Assembly: GCA_947451145.1 (NCBI GenBank)
Contig: CANFXW010000002.1
Location: 62,001 to 126,000 of the forward strand
DNA: 64,000 nucleotides
Direction of reading: 5' to 3'
Origin: Sphingomonadaceae bacterium
Lineage (GTDB): Bacteria; Pseudomonadota; Alphaproteobacteria; Sphingomonadales; Sphingomonadaceae
The translations under genes were made by a program, and so were the position numbers. Below are positions 50,929 to 60,051 of the stretch, one piece after another (within the stretch, counting starts at the first letter, position 1; each line of letters begins with the position of its first letter). Below the pieces are notes generated by a model, which was given only the letters and a program-made list of their open reading frames with translations, searched no databases and was not told where the DNA came from.

Positions 50929-52004
50929 GCCGCTTCCAGCTCGCGACGCTTGGCGACTGCGCTTTCCAGTGCCGCGACGAACTGGTCAGTCGCGCGTTCC
51001 CAGCTGAAGCGGGCGCCAAAAGCCGCTGCGCCCTGTCGGTCGAGCCGCAGCGCTTTGCGGATTGCTACGGCCAGATCGTGGTCCAATGAGGCAACAGTCA
51101 TAGGCATGTCGCCGTCCGCGCCGCGGCCTTCTGGACCGACAATATCGAGCGGGCCGGGCACCGGGAAGGCGGCAACCGGCAGGCCGCAGGCGAGCGCTTC
51201 GATCAGCACCAGGCCGAAGGTATCGGTCAGGCTCGGGAAGACGAAGCAATCAGCCGCGCAATAGGCTGCGGCCAGTTCTTCGCCGGAAAGTGAACCGGTG
51301 AACACGACCCCAGGGTACCGCGCGCGCAGGCTTTCGAGCGCTGGACCATCGCCGACCACCACCCTGGTGCCGGGAACGTCGGCATCAAGGAAAGCCTCAA
51401 GGTTCTTTTCCGAAGCCACGCGGCCAACATTCAGCATGATCGGGCGCGGCAGGTCTTTCAGCGCGGCGTGCGGTTCGTGGTCAGGGCGGAAAGTCCAGTG
51501 ATCGATCCCGCGGCCCCACAGCGCAGTGCGAGGCAGCTTGCGCTGTTCCAGCTCGGCAGCGAGCGTCGGGGTGGAAACCAGCACGGCGCGGCTCGGCGCG
51601 TGGAAGCGGCGCATCAGCGGCCAGAAATGCTCGGCATCAATACCGGTCCGTACGGCGAGATAGTCCGGGAAGCGGGTGTGGAAAGCGCTGGTAAAGGGAA
51701 CGCCCCGCGCCTTGCACCAGCTGCGTGCCGACCAGCCGATAGGTCCTTCGGTGGCGATGTGGACGATGTCCGGAACAAAAGCGTCAAGCATCCGCCGCGC
51801 CGAAAAGCGCGGGGCGAGCGCGAGCCGGATCTGGCTGTAGCCGGGCATCGGCACAGTGGTAAAGCGCTGCGGGGTGATCAGCTCTACCTCATAGCCGCGG
51901 CGATCCAGCTCTGCGACGGTGGCGGCAAGGGTGCGGACCACGCCGTTGACCTGCGGGAACCAGGCATCGGTTACCAAAGCAATCTTCAGGGGCGCGATCT
52001 TCAT
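50925..52004 (-). CDS. Glycosyltransferase family 4 (MgtA/SQD2-like)
   Basis: 359 residues. The N-domain opens ALVTDAWFPQVNGVVRTLAATVAELDRRGYEVELITPQRF; the C-domain has MLNVGRVASEKNLEAFLDADVPGTRVVVGDGPALESLRARYPGVVFTGSLSGEELAAAYCAADCFVFPSLTDTFGLVLIEALACGLPVAAFP, with the E-x7-E type motif. It transfers a sugar to a lipid or glycan. Its start overlaps the stop of the metallophosphoesterase gene (ATGA), so the two act in one lipid-linked process. Confidence 0.9.
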   Translation of the reverse strand: MKIAPLKIALVTDAWFPQVNGVVRTLAATVAELDRRGYEVELITPQRFTTVPMPGYSQIRLALAPRFSARRMLDAFVPDIVHIATEGPIGWSARSWCKARGVPFTSAFHTRFPDYLAVRTGIDAEHFWPLMRRFHAPSRAVLVSTPTLAAELEQRKLPRTALWGRGIDHWTFRPDHEPHAALKDLPRPIMLNVGRVASEKNLEAFLDADVPGTRVVVGDGPALESLRARYPGVVFTGSLSGEELAAAYCAADCFVFPSLTDTFGLVLIEALACGLPVAAFPVPGPLDIVGPEGRGADGDMPMTVASLDHDLAVAIRKALRLDRQGAAAFGARFSWERATDQFVAALESAVAKRRELEAA

Positions 52005-52888
52005 GCTACGGCCTCCATTTCGGCAGCAACGGGATTGTTGGACTTGCTCTCGGCGATCCAGTCGATGATGTGCATCGCACCGTCGAATTCCTCGACCAGC
52101 GCCGTGCAGCTCTCCACCCAGTCGCCATCATTGTAATAGGTAATGTCGCCGAACTGGCGGATCTCGGCGCAGTGGATGTGGCCGCAGACCACGCCATCGA
52201 CTCCGCGCGATGCCGCTTCCTGCGCGACCGCCTGTTCGAAGTTGCCAACATACTGGACCGCGTTCTTGACGCGCTTCTTCATGTAGTTCGACAGCGACCA
52301 ATAGGGCAGGCGGAACCGGCGGCGCACAGCGTTCACAACGATGTTGAAGCGAATCAACATGCCGTATGCCTGATCACCCAGGAAGGCGAGCCAGCGGGCG
52401 TAGAGGACCACCCCGTCAAAGGCATCGCCGTGCTGGACCAGCAGCTTGCGGCCATCGGCGGTTTCGTGGATCGCCTCGAGCACCAGCTCGACCCCGCCGA
52501 AGGTCAGGCCAGCGAACTGGCGCAGAACCTCGTCATGATTGCCGGCAACGAAGACCACGCGGGTGCCGCGATGCGCCATCTTGAGCAGGCGGCGGACCAC
52601 TTCATTGTGCGCATCGGGCCAGTACCAGCCCTTTTTCAGCCGCCAGCCATCGACGATATCGCCGACGAGGTAGATCGTCTCGCATTCGACCGCGCGCAGG
52701 AAATCAACCAGCATCGCCGCGTTGCAGCCGCGTGTGCCGAGGTGAATGTCAGAGATCCACACGGTGCGCAGCTTGCGCTTGGGGCGGAATGAGCGCGGTT
52801 CTGGCAGGTTGAGCCATTCGGGCAAGCCGGGCCGGGCAATCAGTGCTTGCTCATGCCGGTCGAGCAGGTCTTGCGGGGCTTGGAACAT
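52001..52888 (-). CDS. Calcineurin-like metallophosphoesterase (LpxH-like)
   Basis: 295 residues. Metal motifs are WISDIHLGTRGCNAAML, IYLVGDIVDGWRL, VVFVAGNHDEVLRQF, LLVQHGDAFDG and VCGHIHCAEIRQF. These fit the UDP-2,3-diacylglucosamine diphosphatase-like group, but the C-terminus is longer than LpxH. Coupled to the glycosyltransferase, it may act on a membrane or nucleotide-sugar phosphoester. A 196-bp gap (52889-53084) to hyuB shows no gene. Confidence 0.85.
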   Translation of the reverse strand: MFQAPQDLLDRHEQALIARPGLPEWLNLPEPRSFRPKRKLRTVWISDIHLGTRGCNAAMLVDFLRAVECETIYLVGDIVDGWRLKKGWYWPDAHNEVVRRLLKMAHRGTRVVFVAGNHDEVLRQFAGLTFGGVELVLEAIHETADGRKLLVQHGDAFDGVVLYARWLAFLGDQAYGMLIRFNIVVNAVRRRFRLPYWSLSNYMKKRVKNAVQYVGNFEQAVAQEAASRGVDGVVCGHIHCAEIRQFGDITYYNDGDWVESCTALVEEFDGAMHIIDWIAESKSNNPVAAEMEAVA

Positions 52889-53084
52889 CTTTTAATCCCT
52901 CAAAATGCCCCTCTTCCGATAGCTCCAGCACTTTGCGCCGCTGTGACGAATTCGGGTCAATTCGATGACACTGCCCAAAGGTCTTGGACAGCTTTCGCCT
53001 GCTGCAGACCGCGCCGCGCCCACTGTCGAGCGGGCCGGGGCAGCTCTTTCTATTCCCCATGTCAAATATGGGAGAGGAAGGCCT

Positions 53085-54890
53085 ATGTCCTTCGAACTGA
53101 ACCGCAAGCTTGCCGCGCCGCGCGCGCCGCTGCCGACGGCGGCGAATATCGATCCGGTGACCGCCGACATCATCCGCGGCGCTTTCGAGACGGTTTGCTT
53201 TGAAGCCGCGACCCATCTGGGCCGCGCGGCCTCATCGCCGATCATCAACAGCTCGAACGAGCGCAATGCTGCGATTGTCGATGCCAATGGCCGCTTAGCC
53301 ATGGGCGCAATCGGCACGCCTCAGCTGACCTTCGTCAACCAGATGATGGTGCGTTGGGCGCTGATGAACATGGCGGAATACGATATCGGCCCGGGTGACG
53401 TGCTGCTGTCGAACGATCCCGATCACGGCGGCGGCCACCTGCCCGACTATTGCGTCTATGCCCCGGTCTATTCGGCGGACGGCGAGCTGATCGTCTTCGT
53501 CTCGCTGCAGGCGCATCAGGGCGATACCGGCGGCAAGGATCCCGGCGGTTTCACGCTGGAGGCCACCGACATCTTCACCGAGGGTGTAACCTTCCCTTGC
53601 CTCAAGCTCGTCCACCGCGGCGCGCGGCGCAAGGACGTGTTTGACATGGTGGTGCGGAATAACCGCTTCGCCACTATCGCCGGTGACCTTGCCGCGATGA
53701 TCGGCGGCGTGGAGATCGCGGCTCAGCGCCTGTCTGCGCTCACTGCGCATCATGGCGCCGATGTGATCAAGGCCGCGATCAACCACTCCATCTCACACAC
53801 CGAACGGCGCATGAAGGAAGAGTTCTCCGCTTGGCCGGATGGCACTTACGAAGGCACCGTGCTGATCGATGCCGATACGATGGGTACCAAGGACGTAAAG
53901 GTCCACGTTGCCTGCACGGTGCAGGGTGATCGCCTGACAGTCGACCTCACCGGCACCGATGATCGGCAGGAACTGGTCGGCGTGTGGAACACCTTCGCCA
54001 ATTCGCGCTCCTATGTGATGACGCAGGTCGTCGCCATGGTCGATCCGACCATTGTCAAGAACGAGGGCGTGTTCAACGCGGTCGAGATCATCATTCCTGA
54101 AGGCTGCATCGCCCAGCCGCCGCCGAACAAGCCTGCGGCGCTTGGCAGTTTCCACCCGGCCTGCGAAATTACCGAGGCGGTGTGCCTTGCGCTCAGTGCT
54201 GTCGTGCCAGAGCGCGCCCAACCCCAGCTTTACAAGATCGGTATGCCCAATGCGGTGATCGGCTTTGATGCGAACGGTATGTGGATGGACCAAGGCGTCG
54301 ATTGCCGCTCGATGGATAGTTCCGCCGTGCAGGGCATCGACGGCTGGGGTTCCTGCCCGGCCAGCCTTGGCAACCTGTTGCTGTCCGAAGCCGAGGATGC
54401 AGAGGCCCGCTTTCCGATCCTCAACATCAGCCGCGAGATGACCACCGATGGCGGCGGTGCGGGGCAGTGGCGCGGCTCGCCCGGCAGCCTGAACGTCAAG
54501 CAGGTGCTCAGCCCCACTATGGCGATGGCCTGGATGGTCAGTGCCGATCACCCCTTGCGCGGCATGTGCGGCGGCGATGATGCCATTCCCTATTCCAACC
54601 ATTTCGAGTGGGGCTCACCCGGCCAATACAAGATCGAACGCACCGCACAGGCCCAGCTGCCGCAGGACGCAGTCATCGCCTACCAGCACGGCGGCGGCGC
54701 GGGCTTCGGTCCGGCGCTGAAGCGTGATCCGAAGGCGGTGAAGGAGGATGTGCTCGACGAATATGTCAGCCTTGATGCGGCGCGCAGCAAGTATGGCGTG
54801 GTGCTGACTGGCAGCCTTGAAGACTACACGCTGGAAGTGGATCACGCCGCCACCGAGGCGCTCCGTCAGCAGATGGGAGCAGCGGCATGA
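53085..54890 (+). CDS. hyuB: Hydantoinase B/5-oxoprolinase-family subunit (HyuB)
   Basis: 601 residues from the ATG at 53085 (GAGAGGAAGG upstream). The family core: TADIIRGAFETVCFEAATHLGRAASSPIINSSNERNAAIVDANGRLAMG, GDVLLSNDPDHGGGHLPDYCVYAPVY, VFVSLQAHQGDTGGKDPGGF, and PRHEC-like GFGPALKRDP. These subunits pair with HyuA in ATP-dependent ring opening or carboxylation (hydantoins, oxoproline, acetone/acetophenone). It is separated from hyuA by a 148-bp gap holding an inverted repeat. Confidence 0.88.
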   Translation: MSFELNRKLAAPRAPLPTAANIDPVTADIIRGAFETVCFEAATHLGRAASSPIINSSNERNAAIVDANGRLAMGAIGTPQLTFVNQMMVRWALMNMAEYDIGPGDVLLSNDPDHGGGHLPDYCVYAPVYSADGELIVFVSLQAHQGDTGGKDPGGFTLEATDIFTEGVTFPCLKLVHRGARRKDVFDMVVRNNRFATIAGDLAAMIGGVEIAAQRLSALTAHHGADVIKAAINHSISHTERRMKEEFSAWPDGTYEGTVLIDADTMGTKDVKVHVACTVQGDRLTVDLTGTDDRQELVGVWNTFANSRSYVMTQVVAMVDPTIVKNEGVFNAVEIIIPEGCIAQPPPNKPAALGSFHPACEITEAVCLALSAVVPERAQPQLYKIGMPNAVIGFDANGMWMDQGVDCRSMDSSAVQGIDGWGSCPASLGNLLLSEAEDAEARFPILNISREMTTDGGGAGQWRGSPGSLNVKQVLSPTMAMAWMVSADHPLRGMCGGDDAIPYSNHFEWGSPGQYKIERTAQAQLPQDAVIAYQHGGGAGFGPALKRDPKAVKEDVLDEYVSLDAARSKYGVVLTGSLEDYTLEVDHAATEALRQQMGAAA

Positions 54891-54901
54891 TCGACCTTTT
54901 T

Positions 54902-55010
54902 CCCCCCTACCGCTTGCGGGAGGGGCCGGGGGTGGGCCAGTTTGCCGCAACTGGCACCGCGCTTGCCCTGACACACCCACCCCTAACCCCTCCCGCAAGC
55001 GGTAGGGGGA
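54902..55010. repeat. Inverted repeat between hyuB and hyuA
   Basis: The left arm from 54902 (CCCCCTACCGCTTGCGGGAG) pairs with the right arm ending at 55010 (CTCCCGCAAGCGGTAGGGGG), with about 40 bases between. It is a strong RNA hairpin inside what would be one operon, so it may lower expression of hyuA relative to hyuB. Its sequence differs from the other repeat families in this window. Confidence 0.85.
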
Positions 55011-55038
55011 TCATTGGCGCTTCAGACGGGGAATTCGC

Positions 55039-57111
55039 ATGACCTACCGGGTTGGCATCGATATCGGCGGCACCTTTACCGACTTCGCCCTGCTCAAGGA
55101 CGGGCAGGTGGTGCTGCACAAGAACCTTTCGACCCCTGAAGATCGCTCGCTCGGCGTGATGGAAGGGCTGGGCAAGCTGGCCGAGAAGGAGGGGCTGGAT
55201 CTCACCACCTTCCTCTCGCGCTGCGATGCCGTGGTCCATGGGACCACGGTGGCCGACAACACGCTGATCGAGATGAACGGCGCGCTCACCGGCCTCATCA
55301 CCACCGAGGGCTTTCGCGACGAGATCGAATACCGGCGCGGCTATAAGGAGGATATCTGGGATGTCCGCCTCGCCCCGCCCAAGCAGATCACCCCGCGCCG
55401 CCGCCGCCTGACGGTGGCCGAGCGGGTGCTGCATGATGGCTCGGTGCACAAGGCTCTAGACGAAGACAGTGTGCGCCATGCCTGCCGCCAGCTGAAGAAG
55501 CAGGGGGTGGAATCGCTCGCGGTTTCGCTGCTGTTTGCCCATGTCAATTCGGCCCACGAAAGGCGCGTGTCCGAAATCGCCGCCGAGGAACTGCCCGGGG
55601 TTGCCGTATCGCTCAGTCACGAAGTGCTGCCGCGCGCGCCGGAATATGACCGGACCAGTACCACCGTGGTCAACGCCTTCGTTGCGCCGCGCGTGACGAA
55701 CTATCTCGAGCGGCTGGTCACCCGGCTGCGCGATGGTGGCTATCCCGGCCAGCTGATGGTGATGCAGGCATCCGGCGGGGTGATGAGCGTCAACTATATC
55801 GAAGGCTCCCCCATCCGCGTGCTGGCCTCTGGTCCTGCTGGTGGCGTGATCGGCTCGGCGCATGTCGGCACGGCCAAGGGCCATCCGAACCTGCTCTGCG
55901 TCGATATGGGCGGCACCTCCTATGACATGAGCCTCGTTCTTGGTGGCGCGGCCCCGGCCGAGGCGGGGTGGAACATGCACCACCGTTATCTGATCGGCGT
56001 GCCGATGGTGAAAGTGGAAACGCTGGGCGCAGGCGGCGGCTCGATCTGTCACGTCAATGCCGGAGCTTTGCAGGTCGGCCCGCGCTCGGCGGGTTCGGAG
56101 CCCGGCCCGATTGCCTATGGCCGCGGCGGCACTGAGCCGACGGTTACCGATGCGCTGGTCATGCTCGGCATCCTCTCGACCGAGGAAGGCTTTGCCGGTG
56201 GTTCGTTCCGCCTGACCCGCGCGGGCGTGGAAGAAGCTTTTGCCGCGATTGGTGCCGAGATGGGCACGTCTGCAGAGCAAGCTGCCTTCGACTGCTGGCG
56301 CGTGGTCAATGCCAACATGAGCCAGGGCGTTCGCCGCACCACGGCGGGCAAGGGGGTTGATCCCAAGGATCTGGTCATGCTCGCCTATGGCGGCAACGGC
56401 CCGGCCTTTGCGGCAATTCAGGCCGAGGATCTGGGGATTTCCAAGGTACTCGTTCCCAAGGCATCACCGACATTCTCGGCGCTTGGCACGCTGGTGGCCG
56501 ATCCGGCGATTGACGAGGAACGCTCGCTGATTGCCAAGGCCAATGCGCTCGATCTGCCCAAGTTGCGCGACCTGTGGAGCGAACTCTGCGACCGCGCGAC
56601 ACGCTATTTCACCGCTGCCGGTTTTGCCAAGGATGCGGTTATCGCCTCCTACCGTGTCAACATGCGCTATGCCGGGCAGAACTTCTCGCTCACCTTTGAC
56701 ATCGCGCCCGAGGGCAAGCTGGGCGACCTGTCGTTCGTCAAAGATGGTCTGGGTGCACGCGCGATTGCCGCGTTCAACGCGCGCCACATGGCCGAATACA
56801 ACCACATCCGCGACCACGAGGTGCCCGAGGTAACTGGCGTGCGGCTCGCCAGCCGGGTGCCCACGCCTTCGCCGAGCGCAACAGGCGGAGCGGTCACGCC
56901 ATCCACGCCGCCCGCCCCGGCCAAGACGCGCCGCGCCAATCTGGGGCAGGGCTTTGCCAACACTCCGGTCTATCTCGGCAGCCAGCTTGCACCCGGCCAT
57001 TTGGTGCAATCCCCCGCGATCATCGAGGAGGTGTTCACCACCATCGTCGTCTATCCCGGCTGGCAGGCGCAGGTCGATGCGGCGGGCGACTATGAATTGG
57101 TGCGCACCTGA
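55039..57111 (+). CDS. hyuA: Hydantoinase A/5-oxoprolinase-family subunit (HyuA)
   Basis: 690 residues. The N-terminal ASKHA motif YRVGIDIGGTFTDFALL, then VVHGTTVADNTLIEMNG, SHEVLPRAPEYDRTSTTVVNAFV, VCVDMGGTSYDMSLV-type motif (LLCVDMGGTSYDMSLV) and LGAGGGSI. The C-terminus (NFSLTFDIAPEGKL...FNARHMAEYNHIRDHEVPEVTGVRLASRV) matches the beta-rich part. It works with HyuB in an ATP-dependent enzyme; the substrate is not deducible. A 119-bp gap without a gene follows it. Confidence 0.9.
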   Translation: MTYRVGIDIGGTFTDFALLKDGQVVLHKNLSTPEDRSLGVMEGLGKLAEKEGLDLTTFLSRCDAVVHGTTVADNTLIEMNGALTGLITTEGFRDEIEYRRGYKEDIWDVRLAPPKQITPRRRRLTVAERVLHDGSVHKALDEDSVRHACRQLKKQGVESLAVSLLFAHVNSAHERRVSEIAAEELPGVAVSLSHEVLPRAPEYDRTSTTVVNAFVAPRVTNYLERLVTRLRDGGYPGQLMVMQASGGVMSVNYIEGSPIRVLASGPAGGVIGSAHVGTAKGHPNLLCVDMGGTSYDMSLVLGGAAPAEAGWNMHHRYLIGVPMVKVETLGAGGGSICHVNAGALQVGPRSAGSEPGPIAYGRGGTEPTVTDALVMLGILSTEEGFAGGSFRLTRAGVEEAFAAIGAEMGTSAEQAAFDCWRVVNANMSQGVRRTTAGKGVDPKDLVMLAYGGNGPAFAAIQAEDLGISKVLVPKASPTFSALGTLVADPAIDEERSLIAKANALDLPKLRDLWSELCDRATRYFTAAGFAKDAVIASYRVNMRYAGQNFSLTFDIAPEGKLGDLSFVKDGLGARAIAAFNARHMAEYNHIRDHEVPEVTGVRLASRVPTPSPSATGGAVTPSTPPAPAKTRRANLGQGFANTPVYLGSQLAPGHLVQSPAIIEEVFTTIVVYPGWQAQVDAAGDYELVRT

Positions 57112-57230
57112 TTGCAGCGGCTTGGGCTCATCGCGCCCGGGATGCCTTGCCGGTGATCACTTCGGGTGCTTTGCCGGATTGCCCTGTCGTGCTTAGCTAG
57201 CTCCTGAAACACAGGTCCGGAGAGCATGGA

Positions 57231-57980
57231 ATGGCAAACAAGGTAGCACTCGTAACAGGCGGGCAGGCAGGCATCGGCGCAGCCTGTGCCAAGCGGCTGG
57301 CGCGTGACGGGGTGGCCATCGGCGTGCTCGATCTGAAGGAAGAGCTTTGCGCTGTTACCGTAAAGGCCATTCAGGACGCTGGCGGCGAGGCGATTGCGCT
57401 GGGGGCCGACATTACTGACCGCGCGCAGGTGCGGGCAGCCGTGGCGAAATTGCGCGAGACGTTCGGCCCCATAACTATCCTCGTGAACAATGCCGGGGTT
57501 ACCGACTTCGTGCCCTTCGAAGAGATTACCGAAGCGCGCTGGGAGGTGGTCTACAAGATCAACGTGCTCGGCCAGATCATCTGCGCGCAGGAAGTGCTGG
57601 CCGATATGAAGGCCAGGCACTGGGGGCGCATCGTCAACATCTCGTCGTCATCTGGACAGACCGGCGCGGTGGGCATGTGCACCTATTCCAGCTCGAAGGG
57701 TGCCATCATCACGCTCACCCGCTCGATGGCGCAGGAACTGGGTCCGCTGGGCATCACGGTGAACAATATCCCGCCGGGTTCGGTAATGGGCACGATCATG
57801 TCCGAGGCCAATCGCGACAAGTTCCAGATTCCTGCCGAGCTATTGCTACAGGCAATCCCGGTGCGCCGTATGGGCGAACCAAACGACATCGCCAATGCCT
57901 GCGCCTGGCTGTGTCACGAGGATTCGGGCTATGTCACCGGCCAGACGATTGGTGTAAACGGCGGACGAGTGGTCAGCTAG
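57231..57980 (+). CDS. Short-chain dehydrogenase/reductase
   Basis: 249 residues, GGAGAG before the ATG. Motifs: ALVTGGQAGIGAACAKRLAR, LDLKEE (Asp favours NAD), NNAGV, NISSSSGQTG, YSSSKGAI, NNIPPGS. It follows the hyu pair and probably belongs to the same pathway; the C-terminus ends VTGQTIGVNGGRVVS, a complete SDR. Confidence 0.87.
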   Translation: MANKVALVTGGQAGIGAACAKRLARDGVAIGVLDLKEELCAVTVKAIQDAGGEAIALGADITDRAQVRAAVAKLRETFGPITILVNNAGVTDFVPFEEITEARWEVVYKINVLGQIICAQEVLADMKARHWGRIVNISSSSGQTGAVGMCTYSSSKGAIITLTRSMAQELGPLGITVNNIPPGSVMGTIMSEANRDKFQIPAELLLQAIPVRRMGEPNDIANACAWLCHEDSGYVTGQTIGVNGGRVVS

Positions 57981-58009
57981 GCCCCGGGACTCGTTGACCA
58001 CCCAAGCGC

Positions 58010-58023
58010 TGAACATGTGTTCA
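58010..58023. promoter_or_regulatory. TGAACA-N2-TGTTCA palindrome before the SDR at 58107
   Basis: A perfect 14-bp dyad, TGAACATGTGTTCA, lies 84 bases before the SDR start. A TTGACA hexamer follows at 58033-58038, so the dyad is just upstream of a possible promoter. TetR- or GntR-type regulators bind such dyads; the nearest candidate is the TetR gene at 60052. Confidence 0.4.
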
Positions 58024-58106
58024 AATTTTCGTTGACAGTGTCTGCCGCCTTGGACAGGTAGGCGTCAAACCGGCAGCCAACGAACAACCGGTCGAAAGGG
58101 AGAGCC

Positions 58107-58859
58107 ATGACAAAGCCGCTCGCAGGAAAAGTCGCGCTGGTAACCGGTGCATCATCGGGGATCGGTGAGGCAACCGCCGTGGCGCTTGCTGCTGCCGGGG
58201 CGACGGTCGCCGTGGCGGCGCGCCGGGTGGACCGGCTGGCGGGGCTGGTGGCGAAAATCGAAGCTGCTGGCGGCAAGGCGCTGGCGCTCGCCGGTGACAT
58301 GTCGATTGAGGCCGACGCGGCAAAAGCGGTGGAAGATACCGTCGCCAAACTCGGCCGCATCGACATCCTGATCAATTCGGCCGGCATCATGGAATCGGGC
58401 GGCATCGAAGGCGCGAACCTCGATCTCTATCGCAAGGTGATGGACATCAACCTGATGGGCACGGTCTATACCTGCCAGGCCGCGATCCCGCATATGATCA
58501 AACAGGGCGTGGGTGACATGATCACCATATCGAGCCTAGCGGGGCGCAAGGGCGGGCCAATGACCAACGCTTATTCCGCCAGTAAGCACGCGGTCAATTC
58601 GATGACCGACGCGATGCGGCAGGAACTGGGTGACCGCAACATTCGCGTCTCGATCCTGATGCCGGGCGCGACCCGCACCGAAGTGGGCGACAGCATCACC
58701 GATCCCAACTGGCGCAAGGCGATTCAGGCGCACGTCGCCAAGGAAGGCGCAGTGGAGCCGAGCGAGATCGCCGACACGCTGGTCTTCATGCTGGCCATGC
58801 CGCGCCACGTGAACATCTCGGAAATCTGCGTTCGTCCGACCATCGACACGACCGCCTGA
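58107..58859 (+). CDS. Short-chain dehydrogenase/reductase (clavulanate-dehydrogenase-like)
   Basis: 250 residues with GGGAGAG upstream. Motifs: ALVTGASSGIGEATAVALAAAG, AARRVDRL (basic residues favour NADP), NSAG, TISSLAGRKG, YSASKHAV, LMPGATRTEVGDSI. The sequence is of the common NADP-dependent SDR group annotated YdfG-like. Another SDR follows after 29 bp. Confidence 0.88.
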   Translation: MTKPLAGKVALVTGASSGIGEATAVALAAAGATVAVAARRVDRLAGLVAKIEAAGGKALALAGDMSIEADAAKAVEDTVAKLGRIDILINSAGIMESGGIEGANLDLYRKVMDINLMGTVYTCQAAIPHMIKQGVGDMITISSLAGRKGGPMTNAYSASKHAVNSMTDAMRQELGDRNIRVSILMPGATRTEVGDSITDPNWRKAIQAHVAKEGAVEPSEIADTLVFMLAMPRHVNISEICVRPTIDTTA

Positions 58860-58888
58860 ACAAGAACAAATTACGGGAGAACAAGACA

Positions 58889-59698
58889 ATGGCAGGCAGG
58901 CTGCAGGACAAGATCTGCATCATCACCGGCGCAGGTTCAGGCATGGGCAAGGCCATGGCGCACCGCTTCGTGGCTGAAGGCGCCAAGGTTATCCTCGCCG
59001 ATATCAGCGGCAAGCAGGACGAAGTGGCAGCCGCGGTCGGCAATGGCGCGATTGGCGTGCACTGTGATGTTGCCCAGGAAGATCCGGTCAAGGCGCTGAT
59101 CCAGACCGCGTTGGACAAGTACGGCCGGCTCGATGTGTTGTGCAACAATGCCGGCTTCGGCGGCGGCATGGCTCCCCTCCACAAACAGACTGCCGAGCAT
59201 TGGGACCGCATCCACGCGGTCAACGTGCGCGGGGTGTTCCTTTGCATGAAGTACGGCATCACCGCGATGCTGGAGACCGGCGGCGGGTCGATCGTCAACA
59301 CCGGTTCGGCTTCGGCCGTGGTCGGTTGGAAGCACCACTCGGTCTATGCCGCTGCCAAGGCTGGCGTGCACCACATGACCAAGATCGCCGCGCTCGACTA
59401 TTCGGACAAGAACATCCGGGTGAACGCGATTGCGCCGGGCACGATGTGGACCGGGCTGGTGGCAGCTTCGAAAACGCACGAAACACCGCCCGAAGGCTTC
59501 CCGATGCTGGCCGGAATTCCGATGGGGCGCTGGGGTTCGGCGATGGATATTGCCAATGCGGCGCTCTATTTCGCCAGTGACGAGGCCAATTATGTGACGG
59601 GCACAATTCTGCCGGTTGATGGTGGCTATTCGATCGGATTTTCCGGCATGGGGGCCGAAAGGCCGGGGTTAACTACCGCAGAACCAGAGAATCTTTAG
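58889..59698 (+). CDS. Short-chain dehydrogenase/reductase whose stop lies at a MITE border
   Basis: 269 residues with GGGAG upstream. Motifs: IITGAGSGMGKAMAHRF, LADISG, NNAGFGGGMAP, NTGSASAVVGWKH, YAAAKAGV, AIAPGTMWTGL. The C-terminus after VTGTILPVDGGYSIGF continues SGMGAERPGLTTAEPENL, a tail longer than usual. The TAG stop is formed by TA of the flanking sequence plus the first G of the MITE-like element at 59698. Confidence 0.87.
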   Translation: MAGRLQDKICIITGAGSGMGKAMAHRFVAEGAKVILADISGKQDEVAAAVGNGAIGVHCDVAQEDPVKALIQTALDKYGRLDVLCNNAGFGGGMAPLHKQTAEHWDRIHAVNVRGVFLCMKYGITAMLETGGGSIVNTGSASAVVGWKHHSVYAAAKAGVHHMTKIAALDYSDKNIRVNAIAPGTMWTGLVAASKTHETPPEGFPMLAGIPMGRWGSAMDIANAALYFASDEANYVTGTILPVDGGYSIGFSGMGAERPGLTTAEPENL

Positions 59699-59960
59699 GG
59701 TCAGAACCAGCTATCTGCGCCATCGAGGTTTGAATCAATTTCGTTCAGTGCGAGAAGGCAAGACGCAGGGATATGTCGATATCTCAAGGCTTGCCGACGA
59801 AGCACTGGGCGAAATTGATCAAATCCGTAGGACGTCAAAATGGCTTCGATCTAGGAGCAAAATGACCTTGCAGGCAGAACAACTGCCTGCCTGCGGCCAT
59901 TTTGCTCCGATATCTTTGCCATTTTGACGCCTCGAAGGTGCAGATAGCTGGTTCTGACCC
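59698..59960. mobile_element. 263-bp MITE-like element with 21-bp perfect terminal inverted repeats and TA flanks
   Basis: The left terminus 59698-59718 (GGGTCAGAACCAGCTATC...) and the right terminus 59940-59960 are perfect 21-bp complements. The sequence just outside each end is TA, as expected for TA target duplication. Further inverted segments lie inside, including AGGAGCAAAATG (59852-59863) facing CATTTTGCTCC (59899-59909). There is no transposase and the only ORF is a 65-residue frame without features. TA duplication suggests mobilisation by an IS630/mariner-type transposase elsewhere. Confidence 0.8.
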
Positions 59961-60051
59961 TAATTTTGTCGATTTCGTCCAATACTGTGGCAACTTTCTC
60001 GCGTCTTGAGGGTGACTGGATATTGTTATCCGTCAGGAGACGCCCTCGCTC

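Noticed and set aside
59730..59927. 65-residue coding frame within the MITE-like element
   Set aside because: No ribosome site, no recognisable domain, and it lies within palindromic sequence.
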